From: Candidatus Coprenecus stercoripullorum | GTDB lineage: Bacteria > Bacteroidota > Bacteroidia > Bacteroidales > UBA932 | Length of the DNA: 64,000 nucleotides | Assembly (NCBI GenBank): GCA_018715745.1 | Contig: DVLA01000071.1 | Location: 1-64,000 of the forward strand | Direction: 5' to 3' | Part shown: positions 52,093-60,729 of the stretch, piece after piece | How the letters are laid out: each line of letters begins with the position of its first letter | How positions within the stretch are numbered: the first letter of the stretch is position 1 | Program-made: the position numbers and the translations under genes | Notes under the pieces: model-generated | Seen by the model: the letters and a program-made list of their open reading frames with translations, nothing else | What the model was told of the DNA's origin: nothing | The model's database searches: none

Positions 52093-52830
52093 ATGAAATT
52101 GAGTAGCATACTTGTGTCTCAGCCTGTACCTGCAAACGGCTCCCCATATGATGAGATAGTGAACAGATACGGCGTGAACGTGGATTTCTTTCCGCTGTTC
52201 AGGGTGGAACCTGTCAATGCACGTGAATTCAGGACGCAGAAAATAAATATCCTCGACTTTACTGCCATAGTTTTTTCCGCCAAGACTACCATAGACGCGT
52301 TTTTCAGCGTATGCGAAGAGATGCGCGTTACTGTACCGGAAACCATGAAATACTTCTGCACGACGGAGTCGATAGCCCTTTACCTGCAAAAGCATATCGT
52401 CTACAGAAAGAGAAAGATATTTTTCGGGACAGGGACTACCGAGTCCATAATATCCATTATAGGGACAAAGCACAAGGGCGAGAATTTCCTGGTGGCCTCT
52501 ACGGACAACGTGAAGACGGAGACGGTCAGGATGTTTTCCAAGGCGAAACTCAAGTGCGACAGTGCCGTATTCAGCAAGACGGTATACAGCGACTTTTCCG
52601 GCATGGACTTTTCCAAATACGACATGATGGTCTTTTACAGTCCGTCGGACGTGAAATCCCTGTTGTACAATTTCCCCGAAGCCATTCCGGAAAACCTTCG
52701 CTTTGCCGCATTCGGCCCTTCTACGGCCAAGGCCATGAAAGCAGCCGGCCTTACGCTTGAAATCCAGGCGCCGACACCGGAAGCTCCGTCAATGGCAAAG
52801 GCATTAATGTTATACTTGGACAGACAATGA
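52093..52830 (+). CDS. hemD: Uroporphyrinogen-III synthase-like protein HemD
   Basis: HemD closes and inverts ring D of hydroxymethylbilane to form uroporphyrinogen III. The family is poorly conserved; here the 245-residue protein has the SILVSQPVP start, the FTAIVFSAKTTIDAFF segment typical of domain 1 and the MMVFYSPSDVKSLLYN and FAAFGPSTAKAMKAAGL motifs of the second domain. No other tetrapyrrole genes adjoin, but the DUF4271-hemD-rnpA-yidD order is the usual Bacteroidales one. The next gene overlaps its stop by 4 bases. Confidence 0.88.
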   Translation: MKLSSILVSQPVPANGSPYDEIVNRYGVNVDFFPLFRVEPVNAREFRTQKINILDFTAIVFSAKTTIDAFFSVCEEMRVTVPETMKYFCTTESIALYLQKHIVYRKRKIFFGTGTTESIISIIGTKHKGENFLVASTDNVKTETVRMFSKAKLKCDSAVFSKTVYSDFSGMDFSKYDMMVFYSPSDVKSLLYNFPEAIPENLRFAAFGPSTAKAMKAAGLTLEIQAPTPEAPSMAKALMLYLDRQ

Positions 52831-53618
52831 AGAGACTGTATCTTCCGATAGCGCTTGCGGCCGTGCTGATATCGGCCCTTTCATGCGACAACGACAATCC
52901 GGCATATAACAGGGAAAATATGCGCGGTACATGGATTGTGGATACCTATGACGGCATGCAGCTGGCCTACGACGACTATACCGTTCAGAACTATAACGGG
53001 AGCGGTACTCTTTCGGTCTACGGCATACTCTCGGTTGCGGACAGCGGCAGGCAGTGGGGTATGAACAGCCTGTATTATGACATATATTGCTGCGGGATGA
53101 CCGTGGACGGGTCTTATTCCGGCCTGTTCGGACATACTTCGGAAGTGTCCACCTCGCAGGAATACGAGTTTTCGGCTACGGCGGATTCGTCAGTCACCCT
53201 TCTCAATACCTTGTATCTTATCAATGATGCAGAGTTTTCTCCTGGATTCTCTACTGTTACCATGAGGAAACTGCCCTACACCTATTCGGCTACGGATTCG
53301 ATTTCAGGGATATGGCAGTTCTCTTCCAGAAACGGGCAGCCCTTTTCGGACTACCGTTTCCAGTTCCTGCCTGACGGGCAGCTGGTTTTCTTTTCCCGCG
53401 AAGGGGAAAACAACTGGATACGCGGGAATGACAGGGATTATTACAGCCTCTACCATGACTTTATGGCTGTTACCCTGTATGACAATGATGTGTTCGGTAC
53501 GGACGGCATGTGGGACGTGGCCTGTTTCAGGATTGACGGCATAAGCCCTTCTGCCGGCAGTATGACCATAGGGACTTATACGGATACCTATGTTCTTACT
53601 TACGTATCATCCAACTGA
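52827..53618 (+). CDS. Lipocalin-like lipoprotein
   Basis: A 263-residue protein with a lipoprotein signal (lipobox SALSC, Cys20). The mature part appears to be two lipocalin-like beta-barrel units: one opening with MRGTWIVDTYDGMQLAYDDYTV, the other with ISGIWQFSSRNGQPFSDYRFQFLPDGQLVFFS. Such units occur widely in Bacteroidales lipoproteins without assigned ligand. It overlaps hemD by 4 bases (ATGA) and is separated from rnpA by only 6 bases in the same reading frame. As far as I recall it is an addition to the usual hemD-rnpA order. Confidence 0.78.
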   Translation: MKRLYLPIALAAVLISALSCDNDNPAYNRENMRGTWIVDTYDGMQLAYDDYTVQNYNGSGTLSVYGILSVADSGRQWGMNSLYYDIYCCGMTVDGSYSGLFGHTSEVSTSQEYEFSATADSSVTLLNTLYLINDAEFSPGFSTVTMRKLPYTYSATDSISGIWQFSSRNGQPFSDYRFQFLPDGQLVFFSREGENNWIRGNDRDYYSLYHDFMAVTLYDNDVFGTDGMWDVACFRIDGISPSAGSMTIGTYTDTYVLTYVSSN

Positions 53619-53624
53619 CGCTGT

Positions 53625-53942
53625 GTGGGGCTGAAATCGTATACCGGGCGTATTTACAGTGAAGGGGAAAGGAAATATTCCTATCCTTTCAGGGTTTACA
53701 GTCTCCCTGCCAGGGACAGCCTTCAGGGCAGGCTGATAATCTCGGTTCCCAAGAAGCTTTTCAAGAGGGCGGTAAAGCGCAATCTCATACGCAGGAGAAT
53801 CAAGGAAGCCTACCGGCGCAACTGCGGGGATTATCCTGACCTCAGGGACAAGGACCTGCTGATTGTATATGTTTCAAACCGTATTCTGGATTATGAAGAT
53901 ATCTCCAGGTTTCTGGCGGAGACTATGGAAAAGGTCCGCTAA
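53625..53942 (+). CDS. rnpA: Ribonuclease P protein component RnpA
   Basis: RnpA is the protein subunit that helps RNase P RNA cut the tRNA 5' leader. The signature is clear: [30 protein letters not shown] (RNR motif in the conserved helix). The start is a GTG two codons after the lipocalin-like stop; there is no room for more in-frame residues. The protein therefore begins at the position of the usual IERLF-EG segment (here GRIYSEG) and lacks about a dozen N-terminal residues found in most RnpA. The 105-residue length is slightly short. yidD overlaps its end. Confidence 0.88.
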   Translation: MGLKSYTGRIYSEGERKYSYPFRVYSLPARDSLQGRLIISVPKKLFKRAVKRNLIRRRIKEAYRRNCGDYPDLRDKDLLIVYVSNRILDYEDISRFLAETMEKVR

Positions 53943-54168
53943 GGCGGCCCGAAAGTGCGCCGTTTTCCCTTTCCTTGTCCTTATAAGGTTTTACCAGGTA
54001 TGCATATCCCCGTTTACGCCTGCAGCATGCAGGTTTACGCCGACATGTTCCGCCTATGCGATGGAAGCTTTCCGCAAATACGGTCCGTTCAAAGGCTTTT
54101 ACCTGTCGTTGAAAAGAATATTGAGATGCCACCCTTGGGGGGGCAGCGGTTATGACCCTGTGCCGTAA
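53893..54168 (+). CDS. yidD: Membrane protein insertion efficiency factor YidD
   Basis: YidD is a small membrane-associated protein that helps YidC insert inner-membrane proteins. The diagnostic segments are present: [31 protein letters not shown] and [17 protein letters not shown], with three conserved cysteines. The track start is a TTG at 53863; the ATG at 53893 gives 91 residues, with a 50-base overlap with rnpA in another frame. The 3' end overlaps the convergent acyltransferase gene by 19 bases. Confidence 0.88.
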   Translation: MKISPGFWRRLWKRSAKAARKCAVFPFLVLIRFYQVCISPFTPAACRFTPTCSAYAMEAFRKYGPFKGFYLSLKRILRCHPWGGSGYDPVP

Positions 54169-55958
54169 CCGAAACGCCTGTAGATTGCCTCGGGATCTTC
54201 GCTTCCTTTGACAAGTGCGGCAATCTCTTCCATCGGAACATCTTTCAGGCGGAGGAATATCATTCCGTCCACGCAGTCGTTGAATTCTGTGTCTATATTG
54301 AAGGCCAGTATCTCGGAATTGAGCCGTATGTATTTTTTGAGCAGGGTGGGCAGCCTGTATCTTCCCTCGCTCAGGTTCAGCATGAACCTGTCGAATTTCT
54401 CTATGTTGCCCGGCCTGTCGGGAAACAGGGCGCATGGCTCTACTCTCAGGTAGTCCGGGACGAACGGAGTCTTTGGAATTACGGAATATTCCGTTCCCTC
54501 CTTTTTGTACATGGACAGCACATAGACCATCAGGCTTCTGTAGAATGGCGGATACCAGCTGCTTATGCTTGCAGGACCGAACAGGTACTTGCAGTCGGAG
54601 TACTTTATTACACTGTACAGAAGGCCTTTTATAAGCAGCATCAGTGGAAGGGCCTCCTTTTTATATTCTACTGAAATAAACGATCTGCCAAGTTCTATCG
54701 CTTCCGGGAGTTTTTCTTTGAAGCCGTCTGAAAAAGAGAACAGGGTGCTGGTATAGAAGCCGTCGGTCCCGTATCCGGCCATTATCTCTCTCCCTATGCC
54801 AAGCCTGTAGGCGCCCACAAGTTTTCTTTTCTGTTTGTCCCAGAGGATAAGGTGTTTGTAATACGGGTCGAATTTGTCGGTGTCTATGCTTTTGCCTGTC
54901 CCTTCGCCTACTTCCCTGAATGATTCCTCCCTCTTTCTGCCGATTTCCTTCAGCAGGCAGGGTATGTTTTCGGGATCTGCGAGCAGGCATTCGTATTTCG
55001 CGGCTTCGAAAAGTATGGAACTTTTCTCCAGATTTCTTATCTCGTTGCGAAGCAGGATGCGGTTCTGCGGCAATATGAGTTCTTCGTATGCCGGATCCGC
55101 CTTTTTCACCGAGGCATGGCCCGGCGTATTGGCTTCCAGTGCATAGCATCTGTTGCGCAGGTATTTGCCGAAAGCGTCCGTGTCACCGTATTCCGACAGT
55201 TCGTAGGTGCTTATCAGTTTTCCTATACGCATTGTAACCGTACCTGAAGCCTTCCTGTCCAATTCCCGCGGGAGGGCGGCAGTCCGAAGGTACGGGTTGA
55301 TTTTTCCGAGCAGATGGAACAGCCTGGAATTGCCGCCGTCGAAATATACCGGTACGACGGGGACATTGCATTTTTTTATAAACTTGATGATTGCAGGCTG
55401 CCATTCCTTGTCTGCGGGGAAACTGTTTTTACCGTAATATGTTGCTACCTCCCCGGCAGGGAAAATCCCCAGGCAACCGCCCTGGCGGATATGCCCGTAT
55501 GCCTGCCTTAGCCCTCCGAAGCTGTTTTTAAGTTTCTTGTTGTCCGTAAACGGGTTGACTTCAAAGAAGCATCCTTTCAGATTGGGAATGAGGGAGAGTA
55601 TGAAGTTGGCCATAATCTTGAAATCCGGCCGGACGGAGGCGATGGTGTTGTATAGCACTATGCCGTCCCATCCCCCGAACGGATGGTTGGAGACTACGAT
55701 AAACGGGCCTTTTTGCGGTATGCTTTCCAACATGCCGGAGTTGATGTCGCATCTTATGCGGTATGTTTTCATGGCCGCATCGGTAAAGTCTCTGCCGCTG
55801 TACATGGAGTATTGCGGATACAGGGCATTGATGCGGGAAAATCCCAGTATGCGCATGGCGCATGCCGCTATAAGATTCCCTATGGGCCCCTTGATCTTTA
55901 TGGCTTTCCTGATGTCGCGGATATTGACTAATTTTGCAGCAGACTTGTTATTCATCAT
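54150..55958 (-). CDS. Fused PlsC-like and GNAT acyltransferase (aminolipid synthesis, OlsF/GlsF-like)
   Basis: The 602-residue protein joins two acyltransferases. The N-terminal part (about 70-290) is PlsC/LPLAT-like with [10 protein letters not shown], the catalytic His92 and Asp98 (H-x5-D, as in Bacteroidota relatives), and the acceptor motif IFPAGEV. The C-terminal part (about 310-520) is GNAT-like of the OlsB/GlsB acyl-ACP type ([57 protein letters not shown]). Such pairs make ornithine or glycine lipids, one acylating the amino acid and the other adding a second fatty acid. In Bacteroides glsB and glsA are separate neighbours; here they are one chain. Convergent with yidD. Confidence 0.82.
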   Translation of the reverse strand: MMNNKSAAKLVNIRDIRKAIKIKGPIGNLIAACAMRILGFSRINALYPQYSMYSGRDFTDAAMKTYRIRCDINSGMLESIPQKGPFIVVSNHPFGGWDGIVLYNTIASVRPDFKIMANFILSLIPNLKGCFFEVNPFTDNKKLKNSFGGLRQAYGHIRQGGCLGIFPAGEVATYYGKNSFPADKEWQPAIIKFIKKCNVPVVPVYFDGGNSRLFHLLGKINPYLRTAALPRELDRKASGTVTMRIGKLISTYELSEYGDTDAFGKYLRNRCYALEANTPGHASVKKADPAYEELILPQNRILLRNEIRNLEKSSILFEAAKYECLLADPENIPCLLKEIGRKREESFREVGEGTGKSIDTDKFDPYYKHLILWDKQKRKLVGAYRLGIGREIMAGYGTDGFYTSTLFSFSDGFKEKLPEAIELGRSFISVEYKKEALPLMLLIKGLLYSVIKYSDCKYLFGPASISSWYPPFYRSLMVYVLSMYKKEGTEYSVIPKTPFVPDYLRVEPCALFPDRPGNIEKFDRFMLNLSEGRYRLPTLLKKYIRLNSEILAFNIDTEFNDCVDGMIFLRLKDVPMEEIAALVKGSEDPEAIYRRFGYGTGS

Positions 55959-55980
55959 TGGAGAATAGGCATACCCGCGG

Positions 55981-55988
55981 CAAAGGTA
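55981..55988 (-). promoter_or_regulatory. -7 box for the fused acyltransferase gene
   Basis: TACCTTTG on the minus strand lies 22 bases before the ATG at 55958, in the short divergent gap with uvrC. Confidence 0.45.
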
Positions 55989-55996
55989 TTAAAAAA

Positions 55997-57805
55997 ATGT
56001 CCGTAAGCGAAAAATTAAAGATGCTGCCCCACCTTCCAGGAGTCTACCGTTTTTTAGACGGGGAAGGGAACATAATATATGTAGGAAAGGCCAAGGATTT
56101 GAAAAACAGGGTTTCCCAATATTTCAGGCCGGTTGCCTCCCTGAACCGTAAAACCGCCGTAATGGTCTCGAAGATATGCGATATACGCCATACGATAGTC
56201 GATTCCGAGGCGGATGCTTTTCTTTTAGAGAACAATCTTATCAAGCAGTTCCAGCCGCGTTACAACATCCTGCTGAAAGACGGAAAGACATATCCGTGGA
56301 TATGCGTGAAGAATGAACCGTTTCCGAGAGTCGTGCTTACCAGGAAGTTTAAAAAGGACGGTTCAAGGTATTTCGGCCCCTACAGTTCCGTGCAGCATGC
56401 CAACGGCCTGCTTTCCCTTATCAATTCCATGTTCAGGCTGAGGACGTGCCGGTTGCCCCTTTCGCCGTCCGCCATAAAGGCCGGCAAGTTCAAGGTATGC
56501 CTGAATTACCATATCGACAGGTGCGGCGGGGCCTGTGCCGGGAAGGTCTCCCTTGAAGAGTACGAGGGATACATCAGACAGGTCATCGGAATACTCAAGG
56601 GAAACACCTACAGCCTTATCAAGGAGTACGAAAGGAAAATGGCCGAAGCCGCCGCTGAACTCAGGTACGAACAGGCTCAGGAATACAAGGAGAAGATGGA
56701 GCTTTTAGAACGGCATTATGCAAAATCGCTGGTAGTCAATTCAAGGCAGCTTAATGTCGATGTGTTTGCAATAATACCGGAAGGGGACTGCGCGTTCGGG
56801 AATTTCATGAGAGTGTGTCACGGATGTATCGTACAGTCGGTCAATATGGAAATCCGCCCGGCCATTGAAGAGGGGCCGGCATCCGTATTGTCCGCTTTTA
56901 TTGCCGGCATCTATGCCAGGCTGGGTGAGGCCGGGGAAACAGGCACGCCGGACAGGATAGTCGTGCCGTTTATGCCTGACATGGATGACAGGAGGCTTAC
57001 GGTTCCCGAGAAGAAAGGGGATCTGATGTCCCTTCTGGAACTGAGCCGGAAGAATGCGGCTGCAATGAAATTCGAGAAACTCAAGCAGGAGGAGATAACA
57101 AGCCCTCAGGAGCATTCTGCAAGGGTAATGGAAAACCTGATGAGGGACCTGGGAATGGACGTGCTTCCGCGCCATATAGAATGTTTCGACAATTCGAATA
57201 TCCAGGGAACCAATCCGGTAGCTTCCTGTGTGGTGTTCAGGGACGCGGTCCCTTCAAAAAAGGACTACAGGCATTTCAATATAAAGACTGTTGTCGGGGC
57301 CAACGACTTTGCATCCATGAAAGAGGTTGTGGGCCGGAGATATTCCCGGCTTTTGCGGGAGGGTGGGGACTTGCCTCAGCTTGTTGTCATAGACGGTGGG
57401 AAAGGGCAGGTGTCGTCAGCCTGCGAAGCCCTTGAGGAACTCGGTCTGTCCGGCCGCATAAAGCTTATAGGCATAGCTAAAAGGATGGAGGAGCTGATAA
57501 TACCCGGAGACCCGTGGCCAATGTTCCTCGACAGGAATTCGACGTCTTTAAGGCTCATAATGCAGCTTCGCGACGAGGCCCACCGTTTCGGCATAACCCA
57601 CCACCGCAACAGGCGCAGTTCTTCTGCACTGCACTCCGAACTTGACGGAATTCCCGGGGTAGGTGCGGTCAGCAGGGAAAAACTTCTTACGAGATACAGG
57701 ACCGTCTCGAAGATCAGGCAGGCCCCCTATTCCGAAATTGTAAATGTAATAGGGCGCAGGAGCGCGAATGCGTTGTTCTCTTACTTCGGGCTTCCGGTAT
57801 CTTAG
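55997..57805 (+). CDS. uvrC: UvrABC excinuclease subunit C
   Basis: UvrC makes both incisions in nucleotide-excision repair and completes the pathway that Mfd feeds. From the ATG at 55997 (MSVSEKLKML; the track's upstream start overlaps the divergent gene) it has 602 residues. Domains: GIY-YIG nuclease (PGVYRFLDGEGNIIYVGKAKDL), the Cys cluster CLNYHIDRCGGAC, UVR domain (AAAELRYEQAQEYKEKMELL), RNase H-like endonuclease (HIECFDNSNIQG, VVIDGGKGQ) and C-terminal helix-hairpin-helix (GIPGVGAVSREKLLTRY). Convergent with the next gene by a 4-base overlap. Confidence 0.95.
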   Translation: MSVSEKLKMLPHLPGVYRFLDGEGNIIYVGKAKDLKNRVSQYFRPVASLNRKTAVMVSKICDIRHTIVDSEADAFLLENNLIKQFQPRYNILLKDGKTYPWICVKNEPFPRVVLTRKFKKDGSRYFGPYSSVQHANGLLSLINSMFRLRTCRLPLSPSAIKAGKFKVCLNYHIDRCGGACAGKVSLEEYEGYIRQVIGILKGNTYSLIKEYERKMAEAAAELRYEQAQEYKEKMELLERHYAKSLVVNSRQLNVDVFAIIPEGDCAFGNFMRVCHGCIVQSVNMEIRPAIEEGPASVLSAFIAGIYARLGEAGETGTPDRIVVPFMPDMDDRRLTVPEKKGDLMSLLELSRKNAAAMKFEKLKQEEITSPQEHSARVMENLMRDLGMDVLPRHIECFDNSNIQGTNPVASCVVFRDAVPSKKDYRHFNIKTVVGANDFASMKEVVGRRYSRLLREGGDLPQLVVIDGGKGQVSSACEALEELGLSGRIKLIGIAKRMEELIIPGDPWPMFLDRNSTSLRLIMQLRDEAHRFGITHHRNRRSSSALHSELDGIPGVGAVSREKLLTRYRTVSKIRQAPYSEIVNVIGRRSANALFSYFGLPVS

Positions 57806-60687
57806 AAAGAAATATTGAAAAGCATTCCGAAATAATTCCTGTCTGTCCCGATGTTCATCCGGGCGTATCTCATTCCCGCGCTTATCGGGTATGGCAGGCG
57901 GAATATGTTGAAGTCTATCAGCACGTCGGCCCCGAAAGAAAAGTAATCGGTCCTTGTACGGCGCGAGGTGTAGTCTACGGCGTAATCGGCAAATGGAATA
58001 AGCTGCATTCTCTTGAAATATAAGAATCCGGGTATGGCCGCATCGCCCAGATATATCGGGATGGCATAGTCTGCGGTGACTTTATAGAATTCCGTATTCG
58101 GCGTTTGTATGAACCCTCTCGGAAGGCTGGCGTATGAGGACATAAGGTAAAGTTTGCCGTCGGCTATCTGGCGCTGGTAACTGAATGTGAGTTTCAGGCC
58201 CTGCCGGCGGGTTATTCCGGGCAGATACAGGTATGCGTATGCGTAAAACATGTCTCCGAAATTCTCATCCATCAATGGTGATACGGCACCCATGAGCGTG
58301 GCGCTGAACCCCCATCTGGGAAAAATCTGCGAAGGTGCGGCCGGAAGAGTCTGCGCATAGGATATTCCATAATGCAATTCGGTCTTTTGCGTAAACTTCT
58401 CCATGGTATGGGAATAGAACCTGTCGTTCGAGTAGTACAGGCTGAATTGCGGAATCAGGCTGCGCAGCCATCCGCCGGAAGAGAAGTTGAGGGGATAATA
58501 CAGGGTAAGGCTGGCGCTGATATACGGTTTTCCTCCGTCATAGTTGAGGTACAGGACATTGCTCTCATAATCGAACAGATATCTGTAGTTTGCCCTGTCG
58601 TTTATATCGAAAGCGGCTTCCATCCTGAGGCCCGCGAACAGCGCCGCATCGATTTTCAAATGCCCGCTGTGCCTGTTGTTGTGCCATGAATATCCGAACA
58701 TGGCGTTTACGGTGCCGAGCGTATTCTGAGTATATATGGTTGCCCCTAAGGAGGCGGCCGTATATACTCTGTCGAATGTCAGAGACTGAATTCTGTCTAC
58801 GTTGTAATATACAGGGGCCCACGAATGTATTCTGAAAGCATGCAGCAGCTTGTTGAACCTTTTCGAGGTGTATTTTCCGGCGTTTCCCCTTTCCGGCCCT
58901 GCCGCCGGTATGTTCCCGGTTGAATCCCTTCTCTGCGAGCTGACAAATTCCGCAAGGAAGTACCGGTGAGGGTTCCCGAATGACATCAGGGAGTCCTGCA
59001 ATTCGTCTTTTCCGCTTTTTACCGGCCTGAATCCGTCCGGTCCGTATTCCGAATAATAAAGTATGTTCCCGGAAGGGGGAATGTACGGATAATCGGCCCC
59101 GTACATAGAGTTGGTAACCCGTTTCAGCCGTCCGTCCTCCGGAGAGAAAACATAGATGTTCAGTACACCGTCGAGGTCCGATGAAAAATAAAGTTGCCCG
59201 TCATGGCTTTTCAGCCCGCTTATGGACTGGTGCTGCGGATGGACGGCCTCTGCCCACCCGCCGTTTTTGAAAGCGTACACTCCCATGCCGTCCGCGGTAA
59301 TTACGGTGCAGAATATGGTCCCGCCGTCGAATGCGGTCTCCACTATCTGCCCGTTCTCAGGGGGCGTATGCCTTGAAACAGGCTTGCCGTCCCGGGCGGA
59401 GATGAGCGTGAGGAATATTTTCCCGTCCGTGGCGTATTCCGCGACTGCCAGTGTATCCCCGGTGGTTGAGGGGGCCGGGTTGAAATATTTGGTTTCGGCG
59501 GTGAGCCTGCCGCTTTTCTTTTTTATATAATCGTAATAGGCTATTATCGAAAAGTCTTCAAGACTGTACGGGCCGGCATGGACAGTCTCGCTCCAGTATA
59601 TTCTGTCCCGGCCGTTGCTTGTAAGTCTCGATGTCACAGTGTTGAAATACCTTAACAGCCTCTCTTTCCCGTCCGGGTCTATGCTTACCAGGCTGCGTCC
59701 GGTCTGCATGCCTTCCTTGACGGCAATGATGCAGCCTTTAAGAGGGGAGTCTTCCGACGTTACGGGTATGGGGTCGGTATATTCTGTATACAGCCTTTCC
59801 TTCATAGAAGTGACGGTTTCGGGGACTGTCAGGCTGCCTCTGGCTTCCAGGTCCTTTTCCCACAGGTCTTTGAGGAATTTCTGGGATTCCTCGAGTATTT
59901 CCCGGTTGTTCATCCCAGTTACCTTTTTTGTTTTCAGCACCGATGCGGACAGAAGCCCGGTAAGGGAGTACAGCCCTGTGGCGTATCTGGCATACGCATT
60001 CTGGAAGTACCCGAGTTCGTACATGTCCGGAGTAGGGTGCCTGAATGAACCGAGCAGCATTCTGTCCCAGTTACGGAAGTCGCCGTTGAGATACATCGCC
60101 CTTGTAAGTTTCATGAAGTCCGCACTGCGGCCGCGCCCGCTCCGTGAAAGCTCGGTTTCCGCAACTACGGCATCCCCTTCGAGTATGAACCTGCGGCTGA
60201 AAAGGCCGAGCCCCAGGCCTGTAATCTGTTCCCCGAACGGATAATACAGGACGTTCCAGATTCCTTTTGTGAAATGTTCTATCTGCCCTACGTGCCTCAG
60301 TTCATGCAAGGCGAGCTGGTCGGTCCATGGCTGGGGGGTAGTGCCGTATGGGTCAGGGGAAGAAAACAGGTCCATCCTTTTTGGGGCCCATGCCACCGAA
60401 CCGTTGCTGAGCGTCGTATAAGGGTGTATCACTACCGGGATTCTTCTTGGGCTTATCCGCAACGGGCGCATGACGGCCGGGGCGGATGATTCGAGGGCAT
60501 CCAGATACTCTCTTGCAAGTGAGTCCGTCTCCTCAGGGTATACGAGTATGAACCTGTCGGTTCTAATCTGTCTCCACCGGATGTTTGCAGGGTCGTTTCC
60601 GAGAGTGTAGAACTGGGCCTGCAGTGTGGGCGAAAAGCCTGTAAGAATCAGTAAGGCGGATGATAACAGTTTGGCATACCAAGTCAT
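57802..60687 (-). CDS. Metallopeptidase-like / beta-propeller / outer-membrane barrel protein
   Basis: The 961-residue protein has a signal peptide (to about residue 24, LQAQ). The region 25-250 resembles gluzincin-type peptidases: HELRHVGQ gives HExxH at 128-132, followed 38-45 residues later by ILEGDAVVAE, a possible third ligand. Residues about 310-610 are TolB-like propeller blades (LYFSSDLDGVLNIYVFSPEDGRLKRVTN; ILYYSEYGPDG). The last 320 residues alternate in barrel-type strands and end in Phe, as outer-membrane proteins do. It is likely anchored in the outer membrane with the other domains on one side. Whether the peptidase is active is unknown. A 28-base palindrome covers its start. 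Confidence 0.75.
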   Translation of the reverse strand: MTWYAKLLSSALLILTGFSPTLQAQFYTLGNDPANIRWRQIRTDRFILVYPEETDSLAREYLDALESSAPAVMRPLRISPRRIPVVIHPYTTLSNGSVAWAPKRMDLFSSPDPYGTTPQPWTDQLALHELRHVGQIEHFTKGIWNVLYYPFGEQITGLGLGLFSRRFILEGDAVVAETELSRSGRGRSADFMKLTRAMYLNGDFRNWDRMLLGSFRHPTPDMYELGYFQNAYARYATGLYSLTGLLSASVLKTKKVTGMNNREILEESQKFLKDLWEKDLEARGSLTVPETVTSMKERLYTEYTDPIPVTSEDSPLKGCIIAVKEGMQTGRSLVSIDPDGKERLLRYFNTVTSRLTSNGRDRIYWSETVHAGPYSLEDFSIIAYYDYIKKKSGRLTAETKYFNPAPSTTGDTLAVAEYATDGKIFLTLISARDGKPVSRHTPPENGQIVETAFDGGTIFCTVITADGMGVYAFKNGGWAEAVHPQHQSISGLKSHDGQLYFSSDLDGVLNIYVFSPEDGRLKRVTNSMYGADYPYIPPSGNILYYSEYGPDGFRPVKSGKDELQDSLMSFGNPHRYFLAEFVSSQRRDSTGNIPAAGPERGNAGKYTSKRFNKLLHAFRIHSWAPVYYNVDRIQSLTFDRVYTAASLGATIYTQNTLGTVNAMFGYSWHNNRHSGHLKIDAALFAGLRMEAAFDINDRANYRYLFDYESNVLYLNYDGGKPYISASLTLYYPLNFSSGGWLRSLIPQFSLYYSNDRFYSHTMEKFTQKTELHYGISYAQTLPAAPSQIFPRWGFSATLMGAVSPLMDENFGDMFYAYAYLYLPGITRRQGLKLTFSYQRQIADGKLYLMSSYASLPRGFIQTPNTEFYKVTADYAIPIYLGDAAIPGFLYFKRMQLIPFADYAVDYTSRRTRTDYFSFGADVLIDFNIFRLPYPISAGMRYARMNIGTDRNYFGMLFNISF

Positions 60688-60688
60688 A

Positions 60689-60716
60689 TTTGCAAAGATA
60701 TTAATATCTTTGCAAA
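60689..60716. promoter_or_regulatory. 28-base perfect palindrome with divergent -7 boxes
   Basis: TTTGCAAAGATATT is followed by its exact complement. Each arm contains TATCTTTG (60705-60712 plus; 60693-60700 minus), a TAnnTTTG -7 box. The minus box ends 5 bases before the ATG of the propeller-barrel gene, and the plus box 17 bases before the Na/Pi cotransporter GTG, so this is a compact bidirectional promoter or an operator. Confidence 0.6.
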
Positions 60717-60729
60717 TATTTTTGAAACC

